Source of the DNA: Nakazawaea peltata
Taxonomy: Eukaryota > Ascomycota > Pichiomycetes > Alaninales > Pachysolenaceae
Reading direction: 5' to 3'
NCBI GenBank assembly: GCA_001599355.1
Contig: BCGQ01000007.1
Span: 252,620-316,619, forward strand
DNA: 64,000 nt
Positions 8,430-17,398 of the stretch are shown here, in pieces. The position numbers and the translations under genes were made by a program. Under the pieces are notes generated by a model, which saw nothing but the letters and a program-made list of their open reading frames with translations, was not told the origin of the DNA and made no database searches. Positions within the stretch are counted from its first letter, which is position 1, and each line of letters opens with the position of its first letter.

Positions 8430-11222
8430 ATGATGAAGGAGGATTCTGGCAGCTTATTGAAGGAGTTATTGCAGTCCTCGCGGAATTTGCCGAGTCGGAC
8501 GAATGAATTGGGTAAAATCCAGCTCAATTTATCCGAGATCAAACGTCAGACCGACGCTTTGAGGGCGCCAATACCCTCCGGAGGTGCAACGAATGGCCTG
8601 CTGCAACAATATACCAAGCTGCACTACTTATTACTGCCAAGTGGTATCACCGTGGAAGACATAGAGAACGAATTGGAGTATGTGCAACTGCAGGCAGGTG
8701 TTATTGATACCTCTTTAGAAGGTGTGTCGGGGAACGCCGCCCTCAGTTCTGGTGTCATGGCGTCTTCTGACCTTGATGATGTGATTATGAAGAAAGATGA
8801 GAATGTCTTGATGGCCATTGAGCAAAGTTTAGCTGGCGCTGCCCAGGATTTCGATGAGTTTGTTAATAATAATGTTACTGTAGATTGGAAGACGAGGAAA
8901 CTGGAGTTGAGGAACTCGTTTCAGATATTACTTCTGAATGGTAAGAGTGGGAATGGGATGAGTTTAGGTGTTGGTGGTGTTGGTGGTGCTGGAGCCGCTT
9001 CTGGAGCCTCTTCTGGGGTCGCTGCTGCAGGTAAAATCACTTGGAAATCCATGGATAAAAACAAAAACTCCATTTTCAACCGTGGAGAATTCACCGACGT
9101 TAAACTGCCCGTTTTACCTCAAGAAGTACTCAATAACCCAACTGTTTCTTATCTGTTAAGACAAAGATTCGAGACTCATGCCGAAATCATCTATAATTTG
9201 AACGAAAGTAGACAGCTGGGTAACAAATATCCTATTCTGTTGGTATTTGATGAGCTTACCAAGTTACAATCGAATGGGACTGGCTCAGGGGGTGCTGTTA
9301 GAGGTAATAATAAGTCCAAACAGATCCATCAGACTTGGAGAATCATCAATCATCTTGCTGGATCTGCTGATGAACTGCTGTTCTCCAAGTTACACCAACA
9401 AAATAGCATGGATTTACGTAAGAAGATCGTTTCTACTTCTAGAGAGATCTTGGAGCTGCAATTTTTGGATTATATCAATGAAAGTTATAGAACTAGTGTC
9501 CATGACCTGTCAAAGTCACTGCAATCAGCTTCTAATATGGCCAAGATCTCGTTCTTTATCGAGACAAAATTAAGACAATCGAAGAATGAAGCAGCTTCCT
9601 CGATTAATCCAGCCAATGGTGTCAATGATGCTTGGAAATTGGATAATTTGGCCATCATCAATGGAGTACCTATCTGGGCCACTATTTTCTACCTCATGAG
9701 AGCCGGTTTATACGAGGATCTGTTGGAAGTTACTATGCAAAACAAGGACAATTTCCAAAAATTGGAGAAAAACTTCCCAATGTACCTCAAGCTGTATGTC
9801 AAGAACCAATTCAAGCTTCCTATTGAGCTCCACCATAAATTACATGTCGAGTTCAACCAATATTTCAAGCATTTAAACAAGGAAAGTGACCCTTACCGTT
9901 ACGCCGTGTACAAGATCATTGGTCGTTGTGATTTGAGCCGTAAGAATTTGCAGTATATCACTTCTTCCATCGAAGATTGGTTGTGGGTCCATTTATGTTT
10001 CACTAGAGAGGCCAATGTGGAAGACGATGACGATCCAATCTATGAAAGATACACTTTGCTTGACTTACAAAAGACTGTGGTTGAATTGGGTAGTGACAAC
10101 TTCAATGGTTCATCTAATAACTCGTTGTATTTGCAAGTCTTGACCTATGTGGGATTATATGAGTTGCTGGTTAAGTTCTGTTACTCGTTGAACGAGGTAG
10201 ATCTGGTCCATTTACTGATTGGTTTACTGTATTATGGTTTAATTAGACCAACAAAGGAGATCACCGATTCTCTTGTGTCTTCCACCGATAATAATACTAC
10301 TTATATGCTTAACTTTGGAGCATTATTGATCTCGTATATTAGGTCATTCAAAATCAGTGACCCAAAAGTTGCTGCCGAATATTTGATTCTCATTTGTATC
10401 TTTGAGAATAACAAAGAAATCTGTCATGAAAGTTTACGTAAATTGGTATTAGAGACTCGTGAATTCGCCATGTTACTTGGGTCTATTGATAAAGATGGTA
10501 TTAGAGTTCCGGGATTATTGGAGAGACGCAAGAAATTATTGATGTTGACCAATGAGGCCGAATTCTTTGATAAAATCACCAAACAACTGCTGCATCGTGC
10601 CGATGAAGAAAGTAGATATCAAGAGAGTATCTTATTGTACCAATTATCGCGTGAGTACGATACTGTAATGCAGATTGTCAACAAGCTCTTGGGAGAGTTG
10701 ATTTATAACGCAGAATTGGATAAACAGATCAAAGAAGAGGAAATTATGCATGTACTGCAGAATTTGATCGATGTTTATAAGAGAAATGGGGAGATTTCGA
10801 GTAAAATTGAGCCGAAAAATAAGGAAACCTGTGCTAATTTATTGACTATGGTTGAATTACGTAATTTGTTTGTATTGAAGAGTTGGAATCAGGTATTGAA
10901 ATTACTGGAACAAGAGTTACCATTTTTACAACCATTATTCCAAGTTCAAAATGCGGTAAATTTCAAGAATATTTCTCAAGATTTCATTAAATTGGATGAA
11001 AGCATCATCAGAAATGTTCCTACTTTGTTAATTGTGGTGATGACGAGTTTAGTTCAATTATTAGATCAATTGAAATCTTCATCATTCCAGCATTTGAATG
11101 ACACCAAGATTCAAGAATTACAGAAATTGGCCAGGAATTGTATGATCTTTGCTGGTTTAATCGAGTACAAGATGCCTAAAGAGATCTACAAAACGCTTAT
11201 CAGCTTGGAAAGTATGTTATAA
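8430..11222 (+). CDS. NIC96: Nucleoporin NIC96 (Nup93 family)
   Basis: Nic96 is a linker nucleoporin of the inner ring of the nuclear pore and binds the Nsp1 complex through its N-terminus. The 930-residue protein (S. cerevisiae 839) starts with a short coiled-coil segment (MMKEDSGSLLKELLQSSRNL), has a Gly/Ala/Val-rich linker near residues 175-200, and then a long all-helical body. This includes the conserved stretch around APVWATIFY-type residues (here INGVPIWATIFYLMRAG, about 470-490). The ATG at 8430 is chosen over the one at 8226 because homology begins with this coiled coil. It is convergent with YPI1, 48 bp between stops; the same NIC96-YPI1 convergent pair exists in S. cerevisiae (YFR002W/YFR003C). 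Confidence 0.93.
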   Translation: MMKEDSGSLLKELLQSSRNLPSRTNELGKIQLNLSEIKRQTDALRAPIPSGGATNGLLQQYTKLHYLLLPSGITVEDIENELEYVQLQAGVIDTSLEGVSGNAALSSGVMASSDLDDVIMKKDENVLMAIEQSLAGAAQDFDEFVNNNVTVDWKTRKLELRNSFQILLLNGKSGNGMSLGVGGVGGAGAASGASSGVAAAGKITWKSMDKNKNSIFNRGEFTDVKLPVLPQEVLNNPTVSYLLRQRFETHAEIIYNLNESRQLGNKYPILLVFDELTKLQSNGTGSGGAVRGNNKSKQIHQTWRIINHLAGSADELLFSKLHQQNSMDLRKKIVSTSREILELQFLDYINESYRTSVHDLSKSLQSASNMAKISFFIETKLRQSKNEAASSINPANGVNDAWKLDNLAIINGVPIWATIFYLMRAGLYEDLLEVTMQNKDNFQKLEKNFPMYLKLYVKNQFKLPIELHHKLHVEFNQYFKHLNKESDPYRYAVYKIIGRCDLSRKNLQYITSSIEDWLWVHLCFTREANVEDDDDPIYERYTLLDLQKTVVELGSDNFNGSSNNSLYLQVLTYVGLYELLVKFCYSLNEVDLVHLLIGLLYYGLIRPTKEITDSLVSSTDNNTTYMLNFGALLISYIRSFKISDPKVAAEYLILICIFENNKEICHESLRKLVLETREFAMLLGSIDKDGIRVPGLLERRKKLLMLTNEAEFFDKITKQLLHRADEESRYQESILLYQLSREYDTVMQIVNKLLGELIYNAELDKQIKEEEIMHVLQNLIDVYKRNGEISSKIEPKNKETCANLLTMVELRNLFVLKSWNQVLKLLEQELPFLQPLFQVQNAVNFKNISQDFIKLDESIIRNVPTLLIVVMTSLVQLLDQLKSSSFQHLNDTKIQELQKLARNCMIFAGLIEYKMPKEIYKTLISLESML

Positions 11223-11270
11223 ATATGAATAAATGCAATTTAGAGGTATTATTAGGATGTATAGAGACCT

Positions 11271-11705
11271 CTATGAGGGTCTTTTGTAGACAGGTTGAAT
11301 CTCGTATGAATTTGGAGCTGGTAATTTGCGAGGTTTTGATGATTTTTTGGGCAGAGATGAAGGTCCAGAGTTCGAATCTGAGTCGGAGTCGGAATCAGAA
11401 TCTGAGTCTGAGTCAGAATCGGATCCAGACTCACAATGGTGGTGGTCATGATCATGAACGGCATCTTCTTGCATCAATGTGTCGAAATCTTGGTTAGGAT
11501 GGAATATACAGCAAATCTTGGATTTCTTCTTATTCATATTCTCATTATCAACAGTCCCCTCATCCCACCTTACTCTTGGTTTGGATTTTTTAGATGAGGT
11601 AGAGGTTGACGCAGTAGTTTGGGGGCTGTCTGAAGAGCGTAAATGTAAGGTGGGTGTTGTGGTAGTTGTGATGGTTGCAGATTGGGATGGGATATCGTTT
11701 GGCAT
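11271..11705 (-). CDS. YPI1: Type 1 phosphatase regulator YPI1 (inhibitor-3 family)
   Basis: Ypi1 is a small disordered regulator that binds PP1 (Glc7) and also inhibits Ppz1. The 144-residue protein contains the family core: the PP1-binding RVRW motif at about residues 44-47, followed by [20 protein letters not shown] and the IFHP sequence (about 48-72). A histidine cluster (HDHDHHH) and a long alternating Ser/Asp tract follow; the latter is the source of the TCNGAN-type repeats near 11380-11430. The ATG at 11705 is the first in frame. PPZ1, a known partner, is encoded 18 kb away at 29.8-31.8 kb. Downstream NIC96 is convergent, as in S. cerevisiae. Confidence 0.92.
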   Translation of the reverse strand: MPNDIPSQSATITTTTTPTLHLRSSDSPQTTASTSTSSKKSKPRVRWDEGTVDNENMNKKKSKICCIFHPNQDFDTLMQEDAVHDHDHHHCESGSDSDSDSDSDSDSDSDSNSGPSSLPKKSSKPRKLPAPNSYEIQPVYKRPS

Positions 11706-12758
11706 ATTGATTGATTCGGGGTGTGTGAGGCAGATGAGATCGATCTTTTGGGAACTTGGGTCACTTTAAAGTATATGGTATGTCTTGGTCTACTATCTAA
11801 TTCTGATAGCGTTCAATTTGTAATAAGGTGCAGTGAAATGGTGTGGTGATGTTGGAATTTACACAATAATCTGAAAATTTTTTGGGACCAATATGATTCA
11901 GTTGCGTGGATAATACTATCTGATGTTTTAGTTGCACTAATATCGATGGCGTTATTGACTTGTAGTGGTGCCTGTGTTTGTTCAGAGGGTTCCAAATTCG
12001 AAATCTGATGAGATTTTTGCCCTCGTCTGGGAAGACTTAATTCGTAATTTGATCAATACAAGGCAAGGTTTTAGCTTTTTCGTTAAAGAATTTACGGTGA
12101 GCAAATACGAGCAGATTCCGGGACATAGAGAGCAAATACAGAGAAAATTATAGAGTAACTAGCAAACGGTAAACAGTGGAGCAAATTATAGACTAGTTGA
12201 AGGATAAGCATAGAGCATTGAGCAGAGCAAATTATAGAGCAATTCACAACACAACACTAGCACCACAGCAATTAATGCAAGATCCAACACAACAAAATCA
12301 TCACAAACAACAAAGATGATCGAACCATATAAATAATATATAAATAAAAATCTTAAACAGGTACACAATTAAAGTTTTTAGTATGACAAGTTATTTATAG
12401 TTATAATTTTAAAAGATGATATTTAATTATGACTAAATTAAAAAGAGTGGAAATGAGATTCCAGTCTCTTGTAATTCACATCGATTGTAATCTAAGCGTT
12501 GTGTCTCTAATTACCACAATTCATGTCGATGTGAGTCCCTGCGGCTGTCAAATCCGGCCTCTTTCTTTGGCCCTGCCTTGTCGCAGGTTGCTTTTGTGGT
12601 CGTGTATGTCTAATATGTCCATTTTAGGAAACTGTCTCTTTTGGGTTAAAATTTTTCCTCCCTCCCAAAAAATGTCCAACAGTATTTAAAGAGCAGCCTT
12701 TTCAACGTAGGAACAAGCCACTTGTAGCCGATAAAAAATTATAAGATAAAGAAACATC
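11706..12758. promoter_or_regulatory. Long bidirectional promoter region YPI1 / CRP1-MDG1
   Basis: This 1,053-bp gap separates two divergent start codons. It holds a perfect 14-bp direct repeat, GAGCAAATTATAGA, at 12179-12192 and 12225-12238, with weaker copies just upstream (AGAGCAAATACAGA near 12129, AAATTATAGAG near 12146). The right half becomes very AT-rich (about 12300-12430). A more GC-rich block near 12535-12600 precedes CRP1/MDG1. No RNA gene was recognised. Confidence 0.45.
12179..12238. repeat. 14-bp direct repeat GAGCAAATTATAGA
   Basis: Two perfect copies lie at 12179-12192 and 12225-12238, 46 bp apart, with weaker copies just upstream. They sit in the long divergent promoter between YPI1 and the CRP1/MDG1 homologue, so a paired protein-binding site is possible, though local duplication is equally likely. 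Confidence 0.6.
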
Positions 12759-14252
12759 ATGAGTTACACATTCACCTGGTAAGTTGAGAGGATAGAGACA
12801 GGATTGTGGAAGATTGTCTCGGGAATCGAGATTGTCGTCCGTTTTCCACCGGCACAGCCCCACCATTTTCGGCATATGACCCGAGGCTAAGAGGAGGCCA
12901 AGAGCGATGGAGAGTTAGGGGAGGTAAGGGGGGTTTAGAGAGGTTGGAAGGGGGGAAATTTAGAATTCTGTACCTTGTTAGAGGTGTATGAGCTTTGAAT
13001 TGATATGTCCCCCCATTCAATTCCTCGATCTTCACCACCCTCTCATCCCATCGCCACCGCTCGGAGATGAGCTGTAAAATTGCTGAAATTGTGCTCGGAT
13101 TTTCCAATTGGAATTAAGTGAGTACTAACTGTAAATAGGGGACCTGGTCCAAAAGAAGTCATTGTCACTGGTACATTCGATAACTGGGGTCAAACTTTGC
13201 CATTGGTCAAGCTGGCCGACGGTTCTTTCGAGTTGACCGTCCCATTGCCAACTACCGAGGACAAATTTTTGTACAAGTATGTCGTTGATGGAGAATGGAT
13301 TGTCAAGGATGATGCTCCTCAAGAAGCTGACAGTGCTGGTATCACCAACAATGTTTTGCACACCAAGGATCTCACTTCTGCTTCCTCTGTTATCCCAGAG
13401 AGTGGGTTGGCTGCTCTGACTGTCGGTGCTGCCGGTGTTGCCGCAGGTACCGTCAAGACCACAGTTATGCCATCTGAGGAGGGTAAGCAAGTATCAGTTG
13501 CTGGTGAGCCAGGAATTGTTATTCCAAAGGATGCTGCTAACATTGAGGCTTTCAACACTGTTTCTACTGTTGACCCTAAGTCTCTTAACACTCCAGCTGC
13601 TTCCACTGCTACTCCTTCTACTAGCTCTAAGAACAAGAAGAAGAAGAAGGTTAAGAAGTCTAAGAAGAAGGTAAAGAAGGCTGGAGCTGTTTCTGGAGAC
13701 TCTGTTTCCACCAGTACTGCTGAGGCTAGCCCAGCTCCAGTTGAGGATTTCAAGACTTTGGATCCTCTGGCTGGTGAGACCACTGCTGCTGAGACTGAGG
13801 GAGCTGTCGAGGGAGCTGCTGAGACCGAAGTTGTTGGTGTTGAGGAGATCACTGAAGCTGAAGCTACTAAACTGCTTGCTGCTGATGAGGAGGTTGTTGC
13901 TGTTCAAGAGGTTGCTGATGAGCCAGTTGCTGAGGAGCCAGTTGCTGAGGAGCCAGTTGCTGTTGAAGAACCAGTTGCTGTCACTGAAGAACCAGTTGCT
14001 GCTGAAGAGCCAGTTGCTGCTGAAGAGCCAGTTGCTGCTGAAGAGCCAGTTGCTGCCACTGAAGAACCAGCTGCTGTTGAAGAACCAGTTGCTACTACCG
14101 AAGAAGCTGCTCCTGTCGCTGCCACCGAAGCTGCCAAGGAAACCAAGCCAACTCCAAAGAAATCCTCCAAAACTACCACCACTCCTGCAAAGACCACCGA
14201 AAAGAAGAAGAAAGGTGGCTTCTTGTCCAAGCTTAAGAAGATCTTCTCCTAA
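12759..14252 (+). CDS. CRP1: CRP1/MDG1-type glycogen-binding-domain protein, spliced
   Basis: Two exons (12759-12778 and 13139-14252) encode 377 residues. Exon 1 supplies only MSYTFT and two bases of the next Trp codon; exon 2 continues GPGPKEVIVTGTFDNWG. Residues 1-80 form an AMPK-type carbohydrate-binding module (CBM48) like those of S. cerevisiae Mdg1 and Crp1, which are linked to pheromone signalling and to binding of cruciform DNA. The remainder is low-complexity. A lysine cluster (KNKKKKKVKKSKKKVKK) lies near residue 170, an acidic Ala/Glu region carries about ten EEPVA-type tandem units (about 260-320), and a second lysine patch is followed by the end GGFLSKLKKIFS, which could be an amphipathic helix. 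Mdg1 and Crp1 are duplicates in S. cerevisiae, so the symbol is by family only. Confidence 0.87.
12779..13138 (+). other. Intron of the CRP1/MDG1 homologue
   Basis: This 360-bp intron has donor GTAAGT at 12779, branch box TACTAAC at 13123-13129 and acceptor TAG ending at 13138, nine bases after the branch box. Splicing joins TG to GGG, restoring a Trp codon and the conserved start of the CBM48 fold. The intron interior is G-rich on this strand near 12910-12960. No box C/D or H/ACA snoRNA was recognised in it. Confidence 0.9.
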
Positions 14253-14647
14253 GCTTCAAAAGACATTTATACCGCTAGACTGTCTCTACACTTTAAAAAG
14301 CAAAAAGACATGTATTATTGACCAATTTGAACCATTTTTTTTTTACTATTGTTATTTAATCGTTGTATAATGTCTCTTTTGGGAGACTGCGTTGTTGTTC
14401 ACCTGTTGGGGCTTTGTTTAATTCCATTCGCTTTGATGTAAATGAGGTTGTAGATGATGTAGTTGCTTGATATAGTAGTTGCCTTATATAGTAATCATAT
14501 GTTGGGGCGCTGAGTTAGCAATTTACGAATTTGCAATACGAGACACGGGTTTGGCCAAGATCGACGTGAATTGGCGGTTGTAGAGGCGGTCATACAGAGT
14601 GAACAGCGGGTACTGAGAGCTCGAGTGCAGTGATTGAGTCTTTAGAG
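14253..14647. other. Intergenic region CRP1/MDG1-OST6
   Basis: These 395 bp contain the T-rich 3' region of the CRP1/MDG1 homologue (T run near 14336-14344) and the OST6 promoter. No gene or clear regulatory element was recognised. Confidence 0.45.
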
Positions 14648-15718
14648 ATGTTGACCAGACTTAAATCATGGTTTATAGGATGCCTCGTGGCATTCCAAGT
14701 AGCGAATATTGTGGGCTTGGTGAATGCTGCTTATAGTAGAGAGGAACTTGCAGAGTTGAGATCACAGAATGAGTATGGATTGATCACCGTGGGTCCAGAA
14801 AGGTTTCATAAAGTGTTTGATGGACAGAAGGATTACTATTTGGTTTCTTTTTTCACCACTCGACTTGCCAAATTTGGTTGTAAAGGCTGTGAACTGTTTA
14901 CGCCTGTGTACGAGACCATCTCCAGTTCCATTTGGAAAGACTTCCCCGACTATCCGATCTTCTTCTTGGTAGTTGACTTCGAGAACAATCAGGAAGAGTT
15001 CCAGAAATTGCAATTGAATACCGTTCCTCATATTTGGGTCTACCCTCCAAGTAAGAAAGATGAGTTTGAAGACGAGTGGGACGAATCTGATCCAGCTGAG
15101 GCCATCCGTAGACTGACCGAGAAGATAGACGTCACTTCGGCTCATTTCACATACCAACTTCAAGATAGCATGTTAAATGATCGCAATGGGTTGGGATTAC
15201 ATTTCGGAAATTTTCTCAGTCAACTTTTGCAATTGAATATTGTAATTCATAAACCGTTTGATATACTCGAATTCTTCAAGAGCTTCGGTATATATCTTGT
15301 GGTGTTTGTATTGGTAAAGAAGAGATTCCATAAGGTGAAAGAGAAGTTGAACAGTCATCATTTTTACTTCCTTGTATGTTGTGCTTTGATCTTCGTGTCG
15401 ATCACAGGGTTCAATTTCTGCTCTCAACGTAAAGTTCCTTTTATACTGAAGAATGACAAAGGTGATATCATGTACTTTTCGGGAGGCACACAGTATCAAT
15501 TCGGATTGGAGATTGTCAATGTCTCATCTCTTTATACTTTGCTTGCCGGTTGCATGATTGTACTTGTTACATTCGTACCGTCTGTCCCTAACAAGAATTT
15601 ACGTTCGATTCTTACTATTGTGGCCTCACTGCTTTTGTTTGTACTCTATCATTTACTTAATACGGTTTTCCAGATTAAAGATCATGATTATCCATTTGTG
15701 ACATGGAAGTTGTTTTAA
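14648..15718 (+). CDS. OST6: Oligosaccharyltransferase subunit OST3/OST6
   Basis: This is the oxidoreductase subunit of the ER oligosaccharyltransferase, which holds substrate proteins by mixed disulfides to help N-glycosylation. The 356-residue protein has a signal peptide (about residues 1-27), a lumenal thioredoxin-like domain with the redox motif C78-K-G-C81, and four C-terminal membrane segments (about 205-225, 240-260, 290-315 and 320-340). The ATG at 14648 is used because the open frame's earlier codon (14630) is GTG. Sequence alone cannot separate Ost3 from Ost6. The neighbour is a YML018C-like gene, and in S. cerevisiae OST6 (YML019W) lies beside YML018C, which favours OST6. Confidence 0.88.
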   Translation: MLTRLKSWFIGCLVAFQVANIVGLVNAAYSREELAELRSQNEYGLITVGPERFHKVFDGQKDYYLVSFFTTRLAKFGCKGCELFTPVYETISSSIWKDFPDYPIFFLVVDFENNQEEFQKLQLNTVPHIWVYPPSKKDEFEDEWDESDPAEAIRRLTEKIDVTSAHFTYQLQDSMLNDRNGLGLHFGNFLSQLLQLNIVIHKPFDILEFFKSFGIYLVVFVLVKKRFHKVKEKLNSHHFYFLVCCALIFVSITGFNFCSQRKVPFILKNDKGDIMYFSGGTQYQFGLEIVNVSSLYTLLAGCMIVLVTFVPSVPNKNLRSILTIVASLLLFVLYHLLNTVFQIKDHDYPFVTWKLF

Positions 15719-16287
15719 TAGGTGAAGTGATCAATAGGAGTAGAGATTAGAATACATAGATATCGCTAGAGATATCGCTGTCATTTATATAGAGGAATGA
15801 ATAATCTAGAGATGTTTGGTGATTGGTGTAGTGAGGTGGTGAGGTCGTGAGGTGGTGATGTGAGGTCGTGAGGTAAAGAGGTGGCGCTGTGAGGTGGCGA
15901 GAAAGTGATGAAGTGAGGAGGTGATGTGATGTGATGAGATCTTGAAAGACTTTTCCGTATGTCGGTGATATCTAAACTGTATTTAAAGAGGGGAAATTAA
16001 ATTAAACCCTGATTTTTGGTCATTTAAATATTCTTAATTAATCACATGCCATTCTCTCATACAAAACAAGTTCTTCCCCTCACTTCATATTGACCCCTTT
16101 AGCGCTGAGTATAAAAAGGGGGTTTACCCCTCGGATAGCGAAGCGCATATCTCGTGCTACCCTCGGCGCTGCCTTATCGCGCCAGAAAAGTTTTCTTAAA
16201 AAAAAAAATAAAACGGCGTAGAGAAATGGCTTGTAGTAACGGTAGAGACGTAGTAGAGACGAAGTAGAAGCATAGACAGGTAGTGAT
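15719..16287. other. Intergenic region with GTGAGGTG-type repeat and TATA box
   Basis: This 569-bp gap holds a degenerate purine/GT repeat (about 15828-15935) built from GAGGTGGTGAGGTCGTGAG-like units, with no coding potential. A TATA box, TATAAAAA, lies at 16110-16117, about 170 bp before the following transporter gene. An imperfect inverted repeat flanks this segment: AGCGCTGAG at 16101-16109 and CTCGGCGCT at 16162-16170, with eight of nine positions pairing. Confidence 0.5.
15828..15935. repeat. Degenerate GTGAGGTG repeat tract
   Basis: About 108 bp are built of GAGGTGGTGAGGTCGTGAG-like units with drift between copies. It is intergenic, between OST6 and the THI74-like gene, and has no coding potential. 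Such G-rich repeats expand by slippage and may vary between strains. Confidence 0.6.
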
Positions 16288-17394
16288 ATGATGTCTGAGA
16301 CTGATCTCCGTCGGAAACAGTGGACCTTGGGTCTTATTATGTTGGCCGGAGTAGTGGTACTATGGGTATTGTCATCATTTTTGGTGAACGACTTATTCGA
16401 GAGCCACATCTATGCCAAACCGTTTTTAATCACCTATTTGAATACTACTACATTTGTGTTTTATTTGGTGCCGATGGGGTTGAAATGGATGAGTCAAAGG
16501 AGAAGTGGTGGCAGTGATAGTTTTGATACGGTTTATGAGCCTCTGCCATCGCTGCTGTTTGATCTGCCTCTGCTGTATGAGCTGATAGATTCCGAAGAGG
16601 ATGATGAGAATTTGACCGTGGTGGACTCCCGTCCAGATCCGATTACACAGAGGCTTTCACTTATGGAGACAGTCAAACTTTCACTGCAGTTCTGTGTCCT
16701 TTGGTATCTTTCCAATTTACTGACTAACGCCTCTTTACGTTTCACCAGTGTGTCTTCACAGACTATTTTGAGTTCCACTCTGTCATTTTTCACCTTGTTG
16801 ATCGGACTGGCATGTAAGGTTGAGAAATTCAACGTTCACAAGGTATTTGGTTTGATATTGTCTCTTATAGGGATCATACTTGTGAATGAGTTTGATTTCG
16901 GGGCTCCTGGAACTGCGGTTGCTGAAAATGCCACCCTTGGGAATCTCTTGCTGCTTGCAGGTGCCGCTGGTTACGGTATTTACTCGATCCTTCTTAAGTT
17001 GAAAGTCCAGGATGATGCCAATATGGACTGGAAGGTCTTCTTTGGGTTTGTCGGTTTCTTTAACATGATATTGTTGTGGTTGCCGTTAGTTGTTTTGCAT
17101 TTTACAGGGGTCGAGAGGTTGGAATGGCCTTCCAATGGGTACACTTACAAGATTTTGATCGTAAACGGTCTGATCACCTTCGTAAGTGACTTTTTATGGG
17201 CCAAGGCCATGATCTTAACGTCCCCGTTGACTACGACAGTTGGTCTTTCGTTAACTATTCCTTTGCTGATGTTTGGAGATTTGGTATTCAAACAACAGCA
17301 AATCTCATTGCTTTACTTATTGGGGGCTGTCATCATTGGTGTGTCATTTATCATTATAAATAGAGATGAAGAGATCGATGTCGTTGAGACTTGA
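16288..17394 (+). CDS. THI74: EamA/DMT-family membrane transporter (THI74/YML018C group)
   Basis: This is a member of the drug/metabolite transporter superfamily. The S. cerevisiae relatives are Thi74, proposed to carry thiamine-related compounds into mitochondria, and the vacuolar-membrane protein YML018C. The 368-residue protein has about ten hydrophobic segments, beginning near residues 12-32 and 45-65. An acidic loop with the EEDDEN stretch lies at about 105-115. The conserved segments LSNLLTNASLRFTSVSSQTI and LILSLIGIILVNEFDF follow. The gene lies next to OST6 as in S. cerevisiae chromosome XIII. Its stop is only 4 bp from the stop of the convergent coiled-coil gene. Substrate and membrane cannot be decided here. 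Confidence 0.85.
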   Translation: MMSETDLRRKQWTLGLIMLAGVVVLWVLSSFLVNDLFESHIYAKPFLITYLNTTTFVFYLVPMGLKWMSQRRSGGSDSFDTVYEPLPSLLFDLPLLYELIDSEEDDENLTVVDSRPDPITQRLSLMETVKLSLQFCVLWYLSNLLTNASLRFTSVSSQTILSSTLSFFTLLIGLACKVEKFNVHKVFGLILSLIGIILVNEFDFGAPGTAVAENATLGNLLLLAGAAGYGIYSILLKLKVQDDANMDWKVFFGFVGFFNMILLWLPLVVLHFTGVERLEWPSNGYTYKILIVNGLITFVSDFLWAKAMILTSPLTTTVGLSLTIPLLMFGDLVFKQQQISLLYLLGAVIIGVSFIIINRDEEIDVVET

Positions 17395-17398
17395 TAAT

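Noticed and set aside
13741-14370. Leucine-rich alternative frame within the CRP1/MDG1 gene
   Set aside because: It is the shifted reading of the Ala/Glu/Val repeat and starts inside the gene.
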